From NCBI RefSeq assembly GCF_009789225.1, contig NZ_WSTA01000015.1, positions 1 through 56,347 on the forward strand: DNA of 56,347 nt, read 5' to 3'. This document shows positions 36,898 to 45,197 of this stretch, in pieces (position 1 is the first letter of the stretch; each line of letters starts with the position of its first letter). The stretch is from Agromyces seonyuensis. GTDB taxonomy: Bacteria; Actinomycetota; Actinomycetes; Actinomycetales; Microbacteriaceae. The notes beneath the pieces were generated by a model. That model worked only from the letters and a program-made list of their open reading frames with translations, had not been told where the DNA came from and made no database searches. The position numbers and the translations under genes were made by a program.

Positions 36898-38133
36898 ATG
36901 TGGGGAAAGCGTGCACGGCAGAAGCCGAAGGCGGCGCCCGAGGCGAATCCGGACGGCCCGAGCGTCGAGGGGCCGCCAACGTCCCACCGGACGGCATTCA
37001 TCCTGCTCGGCCTCGGCGGGGCCGCCGTCGCCTCGTTCGGGGTCGCAGCGATCGCCGAGATCTTCGCCTCGGCGTTCTTCGCGCTCGTGCTCACGATCTG
37101 CGTCCATCCCATCCGCACCGCCCTCGAGCGTCGCGGGGTGCCGCGCGGCGTCGCGACCGTGTCGGTGCTCCTCGCCGTCGTGCTCCTGCTCTTCGGCTTC
37201 GGCGCCCTGCTGTTCGTCTCGATCGCCCAGTTCGGCACGTTGCTGCCCGACTACCTCCCGCAGCTCGAGGCCTGGGTCGCGAACCTCGGCACCTGGCTCG
37301 AGGGCCTCGGCATCGGCGCGGAGCAGGTGCAATCGATCCTCGGCGGGTTCGACCCCGGCACGCTCATCGGCTTCTTCGGCGGGGTGCTCGGCAGCGCCGC
37401 GGGACTGATCTCGGCGGCGGTCATCCTGCTGACGCTGCTCATCCTGATGGCGGCCGACTCCGGCTACTCCTCGACGATCCTGGCGGAGCTGCGACCCCGC
37501 CGGCCGATCCTCGTCGGGGCGCTCGTCGGCTTCACCGTCGGCGTGCGCCGCTACATGGTCGTGACCACGGCCCTCGGCGCGGCGCAGGGCATCGTCAACT
37601 GGGCGGCGCTCGCCCTCATGGGCATCCCCGGCGCACTGCTGTGGGGCATGCTCTCGTTCCTGTGCAGCTTCATCCCGAACATCGGCTACTTCATCGCGCT
37701 CGTGCCGCCCATCGTCTTCGGCGCGCTCGTCGGCGGCTGGCCGCTCGTGATCGCCGTCATCGTCGTCTACGGCGTCATCAACGGCGTCATCCAGTCGGTC
37801 ATCCAGCCGCGCGTCGTCGGCAACGCCGTCTCGCTCAGCCAGACCCTCACCTTCATCTCGGTGCTGTTCTGGGCGGTCGTGCTCGGGCCGATCGGCGCGA
37901 TCCTCGCGATCCCGCTCACGCTCATGGTGCGGATGCTGCTCGTCGACTCGAACCCGCAGCTCGCCTGGATCCGCCCCGCCCTCGGGGACCTCGACTCGAC
38001 TCGGCGCATCATGGACGCCGAGGACGAGGCGGCGAAGATCGCACGCCGCGGCCGGAAGCAGGCCGCCGTCAGCGCGCGGCGGTCGCCGCCTCCGGGCTCG
38101 AGCGCTCCGGGCGGCCCGGCAGCCGGCGGGTGA
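36898..38133 (+). CDS. AI-2E family transporter (UPF0118/PerM-like), copy 1
   Basis: This 411-aa protein has about eight hydrophobic helices arranged as in the AI-2E transporter family. An N-terminal pair of helices is followed by an extracytoplasmic loop (residues 110-160), a second helix set and the signature region near residues 255-310 (FLCSFIPNIGYFIALVPPIVFG, then VIQSVIQPRVVG). Family members were named for autoinducer-2 export but some act as ion/proton antiporters, so the substrate is open. GGGAGGGGGG precedes the ATG. Its 3' end overlaps the convergent MFS gene by 65 bp; the Pro/Gly/Ala-rich last 30 residues are in that overlap. Confidence 0.88.
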   Translation: MWGKRARQKPKAAPEANPDGPSVEGPPTSHRTAFILLGLGGAAVASFGVAAIAEIFASAFFALVLTICVHPIRTALERRGVPRGVATVSVLLAVVLLLFGFGALLFVSIAQFGTLLPDYLPQLEAWVANLGTWLEGLGIGAEQVQSILGGFDPGTLIGFFGGVLGSAAGLISAAVILLTLLILMAADSGYSSTILAELRPRRPILVGALVGFTVGVRRYMVVTTALGAAQGIVNWAALALMGIPGALLWGMLSFLCSFIPNIGYFIALVPPIVFGALVGGWPLVIAVIVVYGVINGVIQSVIQPRVVGNAVSLSQTLTFISVLFWAVVLGPIGAILAIPLTLMVRMLLVDSNPQLAWIRPALGDLDSTRRIMDAEDEAAKIARRGRKQAAVSARRSPPPGSSAPGGPAAGG

Positions 38134-39688
38134 CCGGCAGGGCGAGCAGCGCGATGCCGGCGCACGTCAGCATGCCGGCGGTGATGCCCGTGAGCTGGGC
38201 TTCCGAGTAGGCGTCGACGAGGTCGTCGACCTGCTCCGGCGGGAATCCGGCCTCGAGCAGCGCGGCCTCGGCCTGCGCCGGCGGCACGAACTGGATGCCC
38301 GCGGAGACGACCGTCGTCGTCTGCTGCCGCACCGCCTCGTCGATGTCGGGGTCCTCGGCGGCGAGCCCGAGCACGGCGCTCGAGAGCGACGCGATCATGA
38401 ACGAGCCGATGAGGGCCGTGCCGAGGGAGGAGCCGAGGTTCTGCGCGGTGTACTGCAGCCCGCCCGCCTCGCTCCGGGCCTCGGCGGGCACCGAGGAGAG
38501 CACGACGTTGCCGAGCTGCGAGGCGAGCAGGCCGGTGCCGAGGCCGACGAGCGCCATGCCGATCGCGAACGGCACGCTCGCGAGCTCGGGCTCGATGGTC
38601 CAGGCGATGAGGCCGCAGGCGAGGGCGATCGTGAGCAGGCCGGCGCGCACGATGAGCCGGGAGCCGAAGCGGGAGACGAGCCGTGCCCCGATCGCGGCGG
38701 CGAGCAGCATCATGATCGACGTCGGCAGCAGCTGCAGGCCGGTCTGGAAGGCATCCATGCCCTGCGTCACCTGGAGGTAGACGGGCACGGCGAAGAAGAT
38801 GCCGAGCAGGATGAGGTTCTGGGCCGTCAGGCTCGAGAGCCCGGAGCGCAGCACGGGTCGCGACAGGTTCGAGACGTCGAGCAGCGGCAGCCGGCCGCGC
38901 GCCTTCCGCCGTCGTTCCCACGAGAAGAAGGCCCAGAGCACGGCGAGGCCCGCCCCGATCACGAACGGCGTGAGGGCGAAGCCGAACGGCTCGATCGGCG
39001 AGGCCTTCGGCTGGAACCAGCCCCACGTGCCGCTCTGCAGCACGCCGACGACGACGAGCGAGAGCCCGCCCGCCGAGAGGATCGCGCCGACGACGTCGAG
39101 CCGGAACGGCTGGGGCTTGCCGGCGTCGGTGATCCAGCCGCTGAGGGCGATGACGAGGATGACGAAGACCACTTCGCCCGCGAAGACCCAGCGCCAGGTG
39201 AACTCGCTCGTCACCCAGCCGCCGAGCAGCGGTCCGATGGCGATGCCGGCACCCGCGAAGCCGCCGATGATGCCGTACGCGCGGGCGCGACTCGGCCCTT
39301 CGGTGCTGTCGGCGACGAGCGCGGCGAGGGCGGGCAGCACGAGCGCCGCGCCCGCGCCCTCGACGAACGACCAGCCGGCGATGAGCACGCCGACCGTCGG
39401 CGAGAGCGCCGTGGTGAGCGAGCCGACCGCGTAGATCACGAGGCCGATGCGGAAGATCTTCAGCCGTCCGACGAAGTCGCCGATCTTGCCGCCCGTGAGC
39501 ATGAGCGCGGCCATCACGAGGGCGTAGAGGGTGATCGCGAGCTGGATGGTCGCGACGTCGGTGTCGAAGTCCTCGACCAGCCGGCTGATCGACACGCTCA
39601 TGACCGAGCTGTCGAGCACCATCAGGAACTGGGCGATGGCGAGCGGGATGACCGCCCGCGACGTGCCCGACGTCGCCGGCGCGCTCAC
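38069..39688 (-). CDS. DHA2-type MFS exporter (EmrB/QacA-like, 14 helices)
   Basis: This 539-aa protein has about 14 hydrophobic helices, as in drug:H+ antiporter family 2. LDSSVMSVSIS in helix 1 matches the D1 motif, GGKIGDFVGRLKIF is the MFS A motif between helices 2 and 3, and GGFAGAGIAIGPLLGGW is the antiporter motif C in helix 5. Export of a toxic or hydrophobic compound is likely, but the substrate is unknown. The GTG start overlaps the stop of the upstream DUF2252 gene as GTGA, so the two are coupled. Its last 65 bp overlap the convergent AI-2E gene. Confidence 0.9.
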   Translation of the reverse strand: MSAPATSGTSRAVIPLAIAQFLMVLDSSVMSVSISRLVEDFDTDVATIQLAITLYALVMAALMLTGGKIGDFVGRLKIFRIGLVIYAVGSLTTALSPTVGVLIAGWSFVEGAGAALVLPALAALVADSTEGPSRARAYGIIGGFAGAGIAIGPLLGGWVTSEFTWRWVFAGEVVFVILVIALSGWITDAGKPQPFRLDVVGAILSAGGLSLVVVGVLQSGTWGWFQPKASPIEPFGFALTPFVIGAGLAVLWAFFSWERRRKARGRLPLLDVSNLSRPVLRSGLSSLTAQNLILLGIFFAVPVYLQVTQGMDAFQTGLQLLPTSIMMLLAAAIGARLVSRFGSRLIVRAGLLTIALACGLIAWTIEPELASVPFAIGMALVGLGTGLLASQLGNVVLSSVPAEARSEAGGLQYTAQNLGSSLGTALIGSFMIASLSSAVLGLAAEDPDIDEAVRQQTTTVVSAGIQFVPPAQAEAALLEAGFPPEQVDDLVDAYSEAQLTGITAGMLTCAGIALLALPVTRRLPGRPERSSPEAATAAR

Positions 39689-41100
39689 TCGGCGACCGCT
39701 TCGAGCCGGCCGTCGGCGATCGCCTGCAGCAGTCGGGCGTGGTCGAGCTCGGTGCGGTCGGCGTAGGCGACGGAGAACTCCGCGAGCGCCTCGCCGAACT
39801 CCTTCGAGCGGCCGAGGTAGCCCGAGATGCGGGCGGCGTCGGTGCCGCGCGCGTGCGCCCGGGCGAGCACGAGCCCGCAGTACTCGGCGTAGACCGTCAT
39901 CGTCTCGGCCTCCATCGTCTCGGTGCTGGCACCGCCCTTCCAGTCCCGGAACTGGCGGAGGTAGAAGTCGCGCTCCACGCCGTCGAGCCCCTCGGCGCGG
40001 GTCCAGCCGAGCAGCGGATCGCCGAGCGCCTGCATGATGCGCTGGCCGTGCACGACCCGCTCCCCCTCGTTCGGGTAGACGCTCGGCTGCGATGCGTCGT
40101 CGAGCACGGAGCGCTGCGCCTCCTTCGCCTGGAGCACGAGCACGTCCTTCGGGCCGTTGCCGACGAGCAGCGCGAGCCACGCGCGCGTGCCGACGCTGCC
40201 GACCCCGACGACCTTCATGGCGGCGTCGACGAGCCGGAAGCGTTCGAGGATGCGCTTGCGCTCCGGCGGCAGGGTCGCGATGTAGGCGGCGAGGATGTCC
40301 TCCATCCGCCTCGTGGCGTCCGGCGTGCTGACGCCGAACTCCGCGGCGACGTCGTCGAGCGAGACGAGCAGCGGCGGCTCCGACCGGAACCGCGGCAGGC
40401 CGTCGACGCGGTCGGCGAGGCTCGCCGCCGCCTGGCGGCTGTTGCGCGTGCGCGCCTTCGCCACGCTCTTGCGCAGGCGCTTCGTGGCGGTCGGAGACAA
40501 CCGGCCGGCGATGCGCGAGAGCACGTCCTGCACGTCGACGTGCGCGGTGAAGAGCTCGAGCGTCGGGATCTCGGACGCGTCGCGGGCGGCCTCCGCGTAG
40601 GCGCGGGCGAGGTCGGCGACGATCCCGCGCCGCGTCGCCTCGTCGAACCCCCGGGTGCGGCCCGCGATCTCGAAGCTCGCGGCCATGCGCTTGACGTCCC
40701 ACTCGAAGGGCCCCTTCGAGGTCTCGTCGAAGTCGTTGAGGTCGAGCACGAGCGTGCGCTCGGGCGACGCATAGGCGCCGACGTTGGAGAGGTGCGCGTC
40801 GCCGCAGAGCCACGTCACGAGACCGGTGTCGGGCCCGGCCCGGAGATCGTCCGCCATCAGCGCCGCGGCGCCGCGGTAGAACGCGAACGGCGACGCGGCC
40901 ATCCGCCCGTGCCGCAAGGCGATGAGGCGCGGCACGCGGGTCTTCGCCTGCTCCTCGAGCGTCGCGATGGGGTCGCGGTCGACGGGCGGCAGCACGGCGA
41001 GGTCGGCGAGCGGCAGCCGATCTCGCACGGCCCGGCCGTCTGCGCGGCGGTCGCGGCGCCGCTCAGCCGCCTCGCTCTGGAATGCGATCGTGTCGGTCAT
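39685..41100 (-). CDS. DUF2252 family protein (kinase-like fold)
   Basis: This 471-aa protein is a clear DUF2252 member. It contains RMAASPFAFYRGAAALMADDL near residue 70, WLCGDAHLSNVGAYASPER near 95, then LDLNDFDETSKGPFEWDVKR. The GDAHLSNVG and LDLNDFDE motifs resemble the catalytic and metal loops (HxDxxxxN, DFD) of aminoglycoside phosphotransferase-like kinases, so a phosphotransfer role is plausible but unproven. A GGGGGA ribosome binding site precedes the ATG. It shares a 4-nt overlap with the MFS exporter downstream, which suggests a joint function such as resistance or export. Confidence 0.88.
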   Translation of the reverse strand: MTDTIAFQSEAAERRRDRRADGRAVRDRLPLADLAVLPPVDRDPIATLEEQAKTRVPRLIALRHGRMAASPFAFYRGAAALMADDLRAGPDTGLVTWLCGDAHLSNVGAYASPERTLVLDLNDFDETSKGPFEWDVKRMAASFEIAGRTRGFDEATRRGIVADLARAYAEAARDASEIPTLELFTAHVDVQDVLSRIAGRLSPTATKRLRKSVAKARTRNSRQAAASLADRVDGLPRFRSEPPLLVSLDDVAAEFGVSTPDATRRMEDILAAYIATLPPERKRILERFRLVDAAMKVVGVGSVGTRAWLALLVGNGPKDVLVLQAKEAQRSVLDDASQPSVYPNEGERVVHGQRIMQALGDPLLGWTRAEGLDGVERDFYLRQFRDWKGGASTETMEAETMTVYAEYCGLVLARAHARGTDAARISGYLGRSKEFGEALAEFSVAYADRTELDHARLLQAIADGRLEAVAE

Positions 41101-41203
41101 CGGATCCCCCGATCCTTGCCGCGGCGTCGCCCCCGCGCGCCGTCGATGCTCGGAGCCTATTCCCGGGCGACGCCCCACGGCGAGTGGTGGATGTCCGCCC
41201 GGC

Positions 41204-41243
41204 ACGACGAAGGGCGGATGCCGCAGCATCCGCCCCTCGTCGT
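41204..41243 (-). terminator. Hairpin terminator after the SHOCT gene
   Basis: CGACGA-A-GGGCGGATGC (41205-41221) pairs with GCATCCGCCC-C-TCGTCG (41226-41242), 16 of 17 positions, with a 4-nt loop; an extra A-T pair extends it to 41204/41243. It lies 33 nt past the SHOCT gene stop on the minus strand and upstream of the DUF2252 start. Confidence 0.75.
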
Positions 41244-41275
41244 CGTCCCGGCCGGAGAGCCCCGACCGTGCGACG

Positions 41276-41677
41276 TCACTTCGTCTTCGACAGCGCGTGC
41301 GCCTTCAGCGACTCGAACTCCTCGGGCGAGATGGCACCCGTGTCGAGCAGCCCCTTCGCCTTCGCGATCTCGTCGGACGGGCTCGCCGCGGTGCCGGCAG
41401 TCTGCCGGATGTAGTCATCCGTCGCCGACTGCACCTGCTTGGCCTCCTTCGCCGAGCGCTCGGCCATGCCGGTGCCTCGGGCGATGAGGTAGACGAGCGC
41501 GGTGAGGAACGGCACGAAGATCAGGAAGATGATCCACACCGCTTTCCACCAGCCGTTGAGCTTCGTGTCGCGGAACAGGTCGCCGATGATCGCGAACAGC
41601 GCGAACAGGTAGGCGACGAACACGAAGATCCACAGGAACCACCAGATGATGTCCCAGAAGCTCTCCCAGAAGTTCAT
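41276..41677 (-). CDS. Small membrane protein with PLDc_N-like helices and SHOCT tail
   Basis: This 133-aa protein starts with two hydrophobic helices (about 8-33 and 42-66) separated by FRDTKLNGWWKAVW, the pattern of phospholipase D N-terminal (PLDc_N) domains. It ends in a SHOCT segment: DEIAKAKGLLDTGAISPEEFESLKAH pattern at about 101-127. SHOCT tails occur in many small envelope proteins and probably mediate oligomers. A polar coil lies between. Function is unknown. The ribosome binding site is weak. A strong hairpin terminator follows the gene, so it is probably monocistronic. Confidence 0.82.
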   Translation of the reverse strand: MNFWESFWDIIWWFLWIFVFVAYLFALFAIIGDLFRDTKLNGWWKAVWIIFLIFVPFLTALVYLIARGTGMAERSAKEAKQVQSATDDYIRQTAGTAASPSDEIAKAKGLLDTGAISPEEFESLKAHALSKTK

Positions 41678-41843
41678 GGTCGGATTTTCCCCCTCGGTGT
41701 GATGCGCCCCCGCGTCTCTCCCGGGCGCGCCGGTGCCTGAACGGTATCGCCCATCCTCATGAAACGTCCAGCGAATCGCGAGGATGACTCGCAATGACCT
41801 CGGGGGTTGGGCCAGGATGGTTGCGGACCTTGGGGGAGGTGCG

Positions 41844-43184
41844 ATGGCCGACGGCACGGACTCGGAGCGAGCGGCGGCGGGTGCCGCGCCCGAGGGGGAA
41901 GCCCTTGCGCCGAGCGTGAAGACGCTCGCGCTCATGGCGATCCCCGCGCTGCTCATCGGAGCGGTCTCGGCGCTCGTGCTGTGGTGCCTCGATCGGCTCG
42001 CCGAGTACCTCCAGGACTGGCTGTGGGGGAGCCTGCCGAGCGCGTTCGGCATCTCGCCCGACTCGCCGTGGTGGATCATCGGGATGCTCACCGTGGTCGG
42101 CCTCGCGATCGGCGCCGTCGTGCAGTTCGTGCCGGGCCACGCCGGTCCCGACTCGGCCCACGCGGAGATCGGCGACGACGAGCCGCCGTTGCCCCTGCAC
42201 GTGCTGCCGAGCCTCCTGGTCGTCGTGACGATCAGTCTCGCCGGCGGTGTCAGCCTCGGGCCCGAGAACCCGATTATCGCGATCAACAGCGCCATCGCCG
42301 TCGCCGCGCTGACGCGTTTCACACGCATCCCCGGCAAGCTCGGGATGCTGCTCGCCTCGGCCGCGACCATCGGCGCCCTGTTCGGCACGCCGGTGGCGGC
42401 CGCGCTCGTGCTGACGGGCACGGTCGCGACGCTGCGCATGGGCGGCAGCCTCTGGGACAAGCTCTTCCTGCCGCTCGCCGCCGCCGGCACCGGGGCGGTC
42501 ACGATGCATCTGCTCGGCTCTCCGGCGTTCGCCTTCTCGGTCGAACCGCTCGAGACGGTCGACTTCTCGGCGCTGGCCTGGATCATCGGCATCGCGATCG
42601 CGAGCGCAGCGGCGGGCATCCTCGCCGCTTGGCTGCTGCCGCACGTCCACCGGCTCTTCCACGCCCTGAAGCATCCGATCGTCTTCACGACCCTCGGCGG
42701 GCTCGTGCTCGGCCTCCTCGGTGCGATCGGCGGTCCGATCACGCTCTTCAAGGGGCTCGAGCAGACCGGTGAGCTCATCGACGACCCCACCGCCTACACC
42801 GCCTGGCAGCTCGTGCTGATCGTCCTCATCAAGGTGTTCGCGCTCGTGGTGGCGGCAGCGGCCGGGTTCCGGGGCGGCCGCATCTTCCCGATCGTCTTCA
42901 TCGGCACCGCGGTCGGCGTGCTCGCCATGGCGGTGTTCCCCGACGCGCCGCCCGCCGCCGCGATCGCCGCCGGCGCCTTCGGGGCGACGCTCGCCGCCAC
43001 GAAGGACGGGTGGATCGCCATCTTCGTCGGCGTCGCCCTCGTCGGAGACCTCCATGTGCTGCCGCTGCTGTGCATCGCGGTGCTGCCGCTCTGGCTCCTC
43101 GTCACCAAGGCGCCCGAGCTCGTGGTCAAGCGCCGCGCGACCGCACCGCCGACGGTCGGCTCGGCAGCTCCGCAAACGAGTTGA
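41844..43184 (+). CDS. ClC-family chloride channel / anion transporter
   Basis: This 446-aa protein has 10-12 hydrophobic helices of the ClC type. GGVSLGPENP near residue 140 is the second anion-filter motif in the variant form seen in many actinobacteria (the canonical form is G(K/R)EGP), and FRGGRIFPIVF near 345 corresponds to the GxFxP motif. The proton glutamate of the EGP motif is not obvious in the variant, so channel versus exchanger cannot be settled. ATG 41844 has GGGGGAGGTG directly upstream; an in-frame ATG at 41784 would add 20 residues. It is 90 nt upstream of the alkylsulfatase gene. Confidence 0.85.
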   Translation: MADGTDSERAAAGAAPEGEALAPSVKTLALMAIPALLIGAVSALVLWCLDRLAEYLQDWLWGSLPSAFGISPDSPWWIIGMLTVVGLAIGAVVQFVPGHAGPDSAHAEIGDDEPPLPLHVLPSLLVVVTISLAGGVSLGPENPIIAINSAIAVAALTRFTRIPGKLGMLLASAATIGALFGTPVAAALVLTGTVATLRMGGSLWDKLFLPLAAAGTGAVTMHLLGSPAFAFSVEPLETVDFSALAWIIGIAIASAAAGILAAWLLPHVHRLFHALKHPIVFTTLGGLVLGLLGAIGGPITLFKGLEQTGELIDDPTAYTAWQLVLIVLIKVFALVVAAAAGFRGGRIFPIVFIGTAVGVLAMAVFPDAPPAAAIAAGAFGATLAATKDGWIAIFVGVALVGDLHVLPLLCIAVLPLWLLVTKAPELVVKRRATAPPTVGSAAPQTS

Positions 43185-43274
43185 TCCGGACCGCGCAGCG
43201 CAGTGCGGCCGGGCGCCGCAGACCTCCATCGACCTCCATCGACCGAAACCGAACAGAAAGCGCAGGACACCGAC

Positions 43275-45146
43275 ATGCAGCAGAACCCGGCCACTCCGTC
43301 GATCGCGACCGCCAACGCGGCGCAGCGCGACGAACTGCCGTTCGAGGACACGGGCGACCTCGCCGCCTCGGACCGCGGCTTCCTCGGCACCCTCGACGAA
43401 GCGGTGATTCGAGATCCTGCGGGGAAGCAGGTCTGGGACACCGCCGAGTTCGACTTCGTGGCCGGGGACGCGCCTGCGACCGTGCACCCGAGCCTGTGGC
43501 GCCAGTCCGGGCTCGTCGCGAAGCACGGCCTCTACAGCGTCGTGGAGGGCGTCTACCAAGTCCGAGGCTTCGACCTCTCGGTGACGTCGTTCATCGAGGG
43601 CGACACCGGGGTGATCGTCGTCGACCCGCTGATCTCGGCCGAGACCGCCGCCGCCGCACTGAGTCTGTACCGCATCCATCGCGGCGACCGACCGGTGGTC
43701 GCCGTGATCTACTCGCACAGCCACATCGACCATTTCGGCGGCGTGCTCGGCGTGACGACGCAGGCCGAGGTCGATGCCGGAACAGTGCAGGTCCTCGCAC
43801 CGGAGGGTTTCCTCGAGCATGCCATCGCCGAGAACGTGTACGCGGGCACGGCGATGAGCCGGCGCTCCGGGTACATGTACGGTGCCGCGCTCGCGCGTGG
43901 GCCCCAGGGCGCCGTCGGGGCCGGCCTGGGGCAGAGCACCTCGACCGGCGCCGCCGGTCTCATCGTGCCGACGATCGACGTCGCGCTCACCGGCGAGACG
44001 CACACGATCGACGGCGTGGAGATCGAGTTCCAGATGGCTCCCGGGACCGAAGCGCCGAGCGAGATGCACTTCTACCTCCCGAGGTACCGGGCGCTCTGCA
44101 TGGCGGAGAACTCGACCCACACCCTCCACAATCTCCTGACGCTCCGAGGCGCCGTCGTGCGGGATCCGCATGTCTGGTCGCAGTACCTCACCGAGGCGAT
44201 CGAGCGATTCGGCGACCGCACGGACGTCGTCTTCGCCTCGCACCACTGGCCGACGTGGGGCACCGATGAGGTCAAGCACTTCCTCGGGATCCAGCGAGAC
44301 CTCTACGCCTACCTCCACGACCAGACGCTCCGTCTGCTCAACCAGGGCTACCAGGGCGCGGAGATCGCCGAGGCCTTCCAGCTCCCGCCCGCGCTCGAGG
44401 CGCAGTGGTCGACGCACGGCTACTACGGCTCGGTCAGCCACAACGTGAAGGCGATCTACCAGCGCTACCTCGGCTGGTTCGACGGCAACCCGGCGCGCCT
44501 GTGGCCCCACCCGCCGCAGGCCCTCGCGGAGCGCTACGTCGACGCGATCGGCGGGATCGACCGCGTCGTCGAACTCGCGCAGGCGGCCTACGACTCCGGC
44601 GACTTCCGGTGGGCGGCGACCCTGCTCGACCACGCGGTGTTCGCCGACTCGACGCACGGGGCAGCCAAAGCGCTCTACGCCGACACGCTCGAGCAACTCG
44701 GGTACGGCAGCGAGAACGGCACCTGGCGCAACTTCTTCCTCTCGGGGGCGACGGAGCTGCGGGAGGGGAACTTCGGCACGCCCACGGTCGCGAACGCGCC
44801 CGACATCATCGCGCAACTCTCTCCCGAGCAGCTCTTCGACTCCGTCGCGATCACGGTCGACGGCCCGAAGGCCTGGGACCTCGACCTCGCGTTCGACATC
44901 TCGCTGAGCGACCTCGACCGGAGCTTCCATCTCACGCTCCGCAACGGCGTGCTGATCTACGTCGAGAAGGCGCCCGCCCCCGATTCGCCGCTGCACCTGA
45001 CGCTGACGAAGCCGCGACTGCTCGCCCTGGCCGGCGGCGATGTCGACGGCCCCGGCATCGAGGTCGTCGGCGACATCGGCATTCTGCGGACGCTGCTCGG
45101 CGTGCTCTCCCCGGGCGACCCCGACTTCGAGATCGTCCTCCCCTGA
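43275..45146 (+). CDS. Type III linear alkylsulfatase (SdsA1-like, metallo-beta-lactamase fold)
   Basis: This 623-aa enzyme is expected to cleave primary alkyl sulfates such as dodecyl sulfate to alcohol and sulfate. The zinc motif HSHIDH is at 148-153, and further metal and substrate residues lie in SEMHFYLPRYRALCMAENSTHTLHN around residues 260-285. A dimerisation domain follows, and the last 120 residues form the SCP-2-like lipid-binding domain (from IIAQLSPEQLFDSVAI). No signal peptide is seen, unlike many SdsA1 proteins that are secreted, so cytoplasmic action on imported substrate is inferred. A SulP transporter gene begins 51 nt downstream. Confidence 0.93.
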   Translation: MQQNPATPSIATANAAQRDELPFEDTGDLAASDRGFLGTLDEAVIRDPAGKQVWDTAEFDFVAGDAPATVHPSLWRQSGLVAKHGLYSVVEGVYQVRGFDLSVTSFIEGDTGVIVVDPLISAETAAAALSLYRIHRGDRPVVAVIYSHSHIDHFGGVLGVTTQAEVDAGTVQVLAPEGFLEHAIAENVYAGTAMSRRSGYMYGAALARGPQGAVGAGLGQSTSTGAAGLIVPTIDVALTGETHTIDGVEIEFQMAPGTEAPSEMHFYLPRYRALCMAENSTHTLHNLLTLRGAVVRDPHVWSQYLTEAIERFGDRTDVVFASHHWPTWGTDEVKHFLGIQRDLYAYLHDQTLRLLNQGYQGAEIAEAFQLPPALEAQWSTHGYYGSVSHNVKAIYQRYLGWFDGNPARLWPHPPQALAERYVDAIGGIDRVVELAQAAYDSGDFRWAATLLDHAVFADSTHGAAKALYADTLEQLGYGSENGTWRNFFLSGATELREGNFGTPTVANAPDIIAQLSPEQLFDSVAITVDGPKAWDLDLAFDISLSDLDRSFHLTLRNGVLIYVEKAPAPDSPLHLTLTKPRLLALAGGDVDGPGIEVVGDIGILRTLLGVLSPGDPDFEIVLP

Positions 45147-45197
45147 CCCGGACGGGGCGGGCCGCGGCTCGCCCCGTCTCCCGAACTGGAGGCGCCG

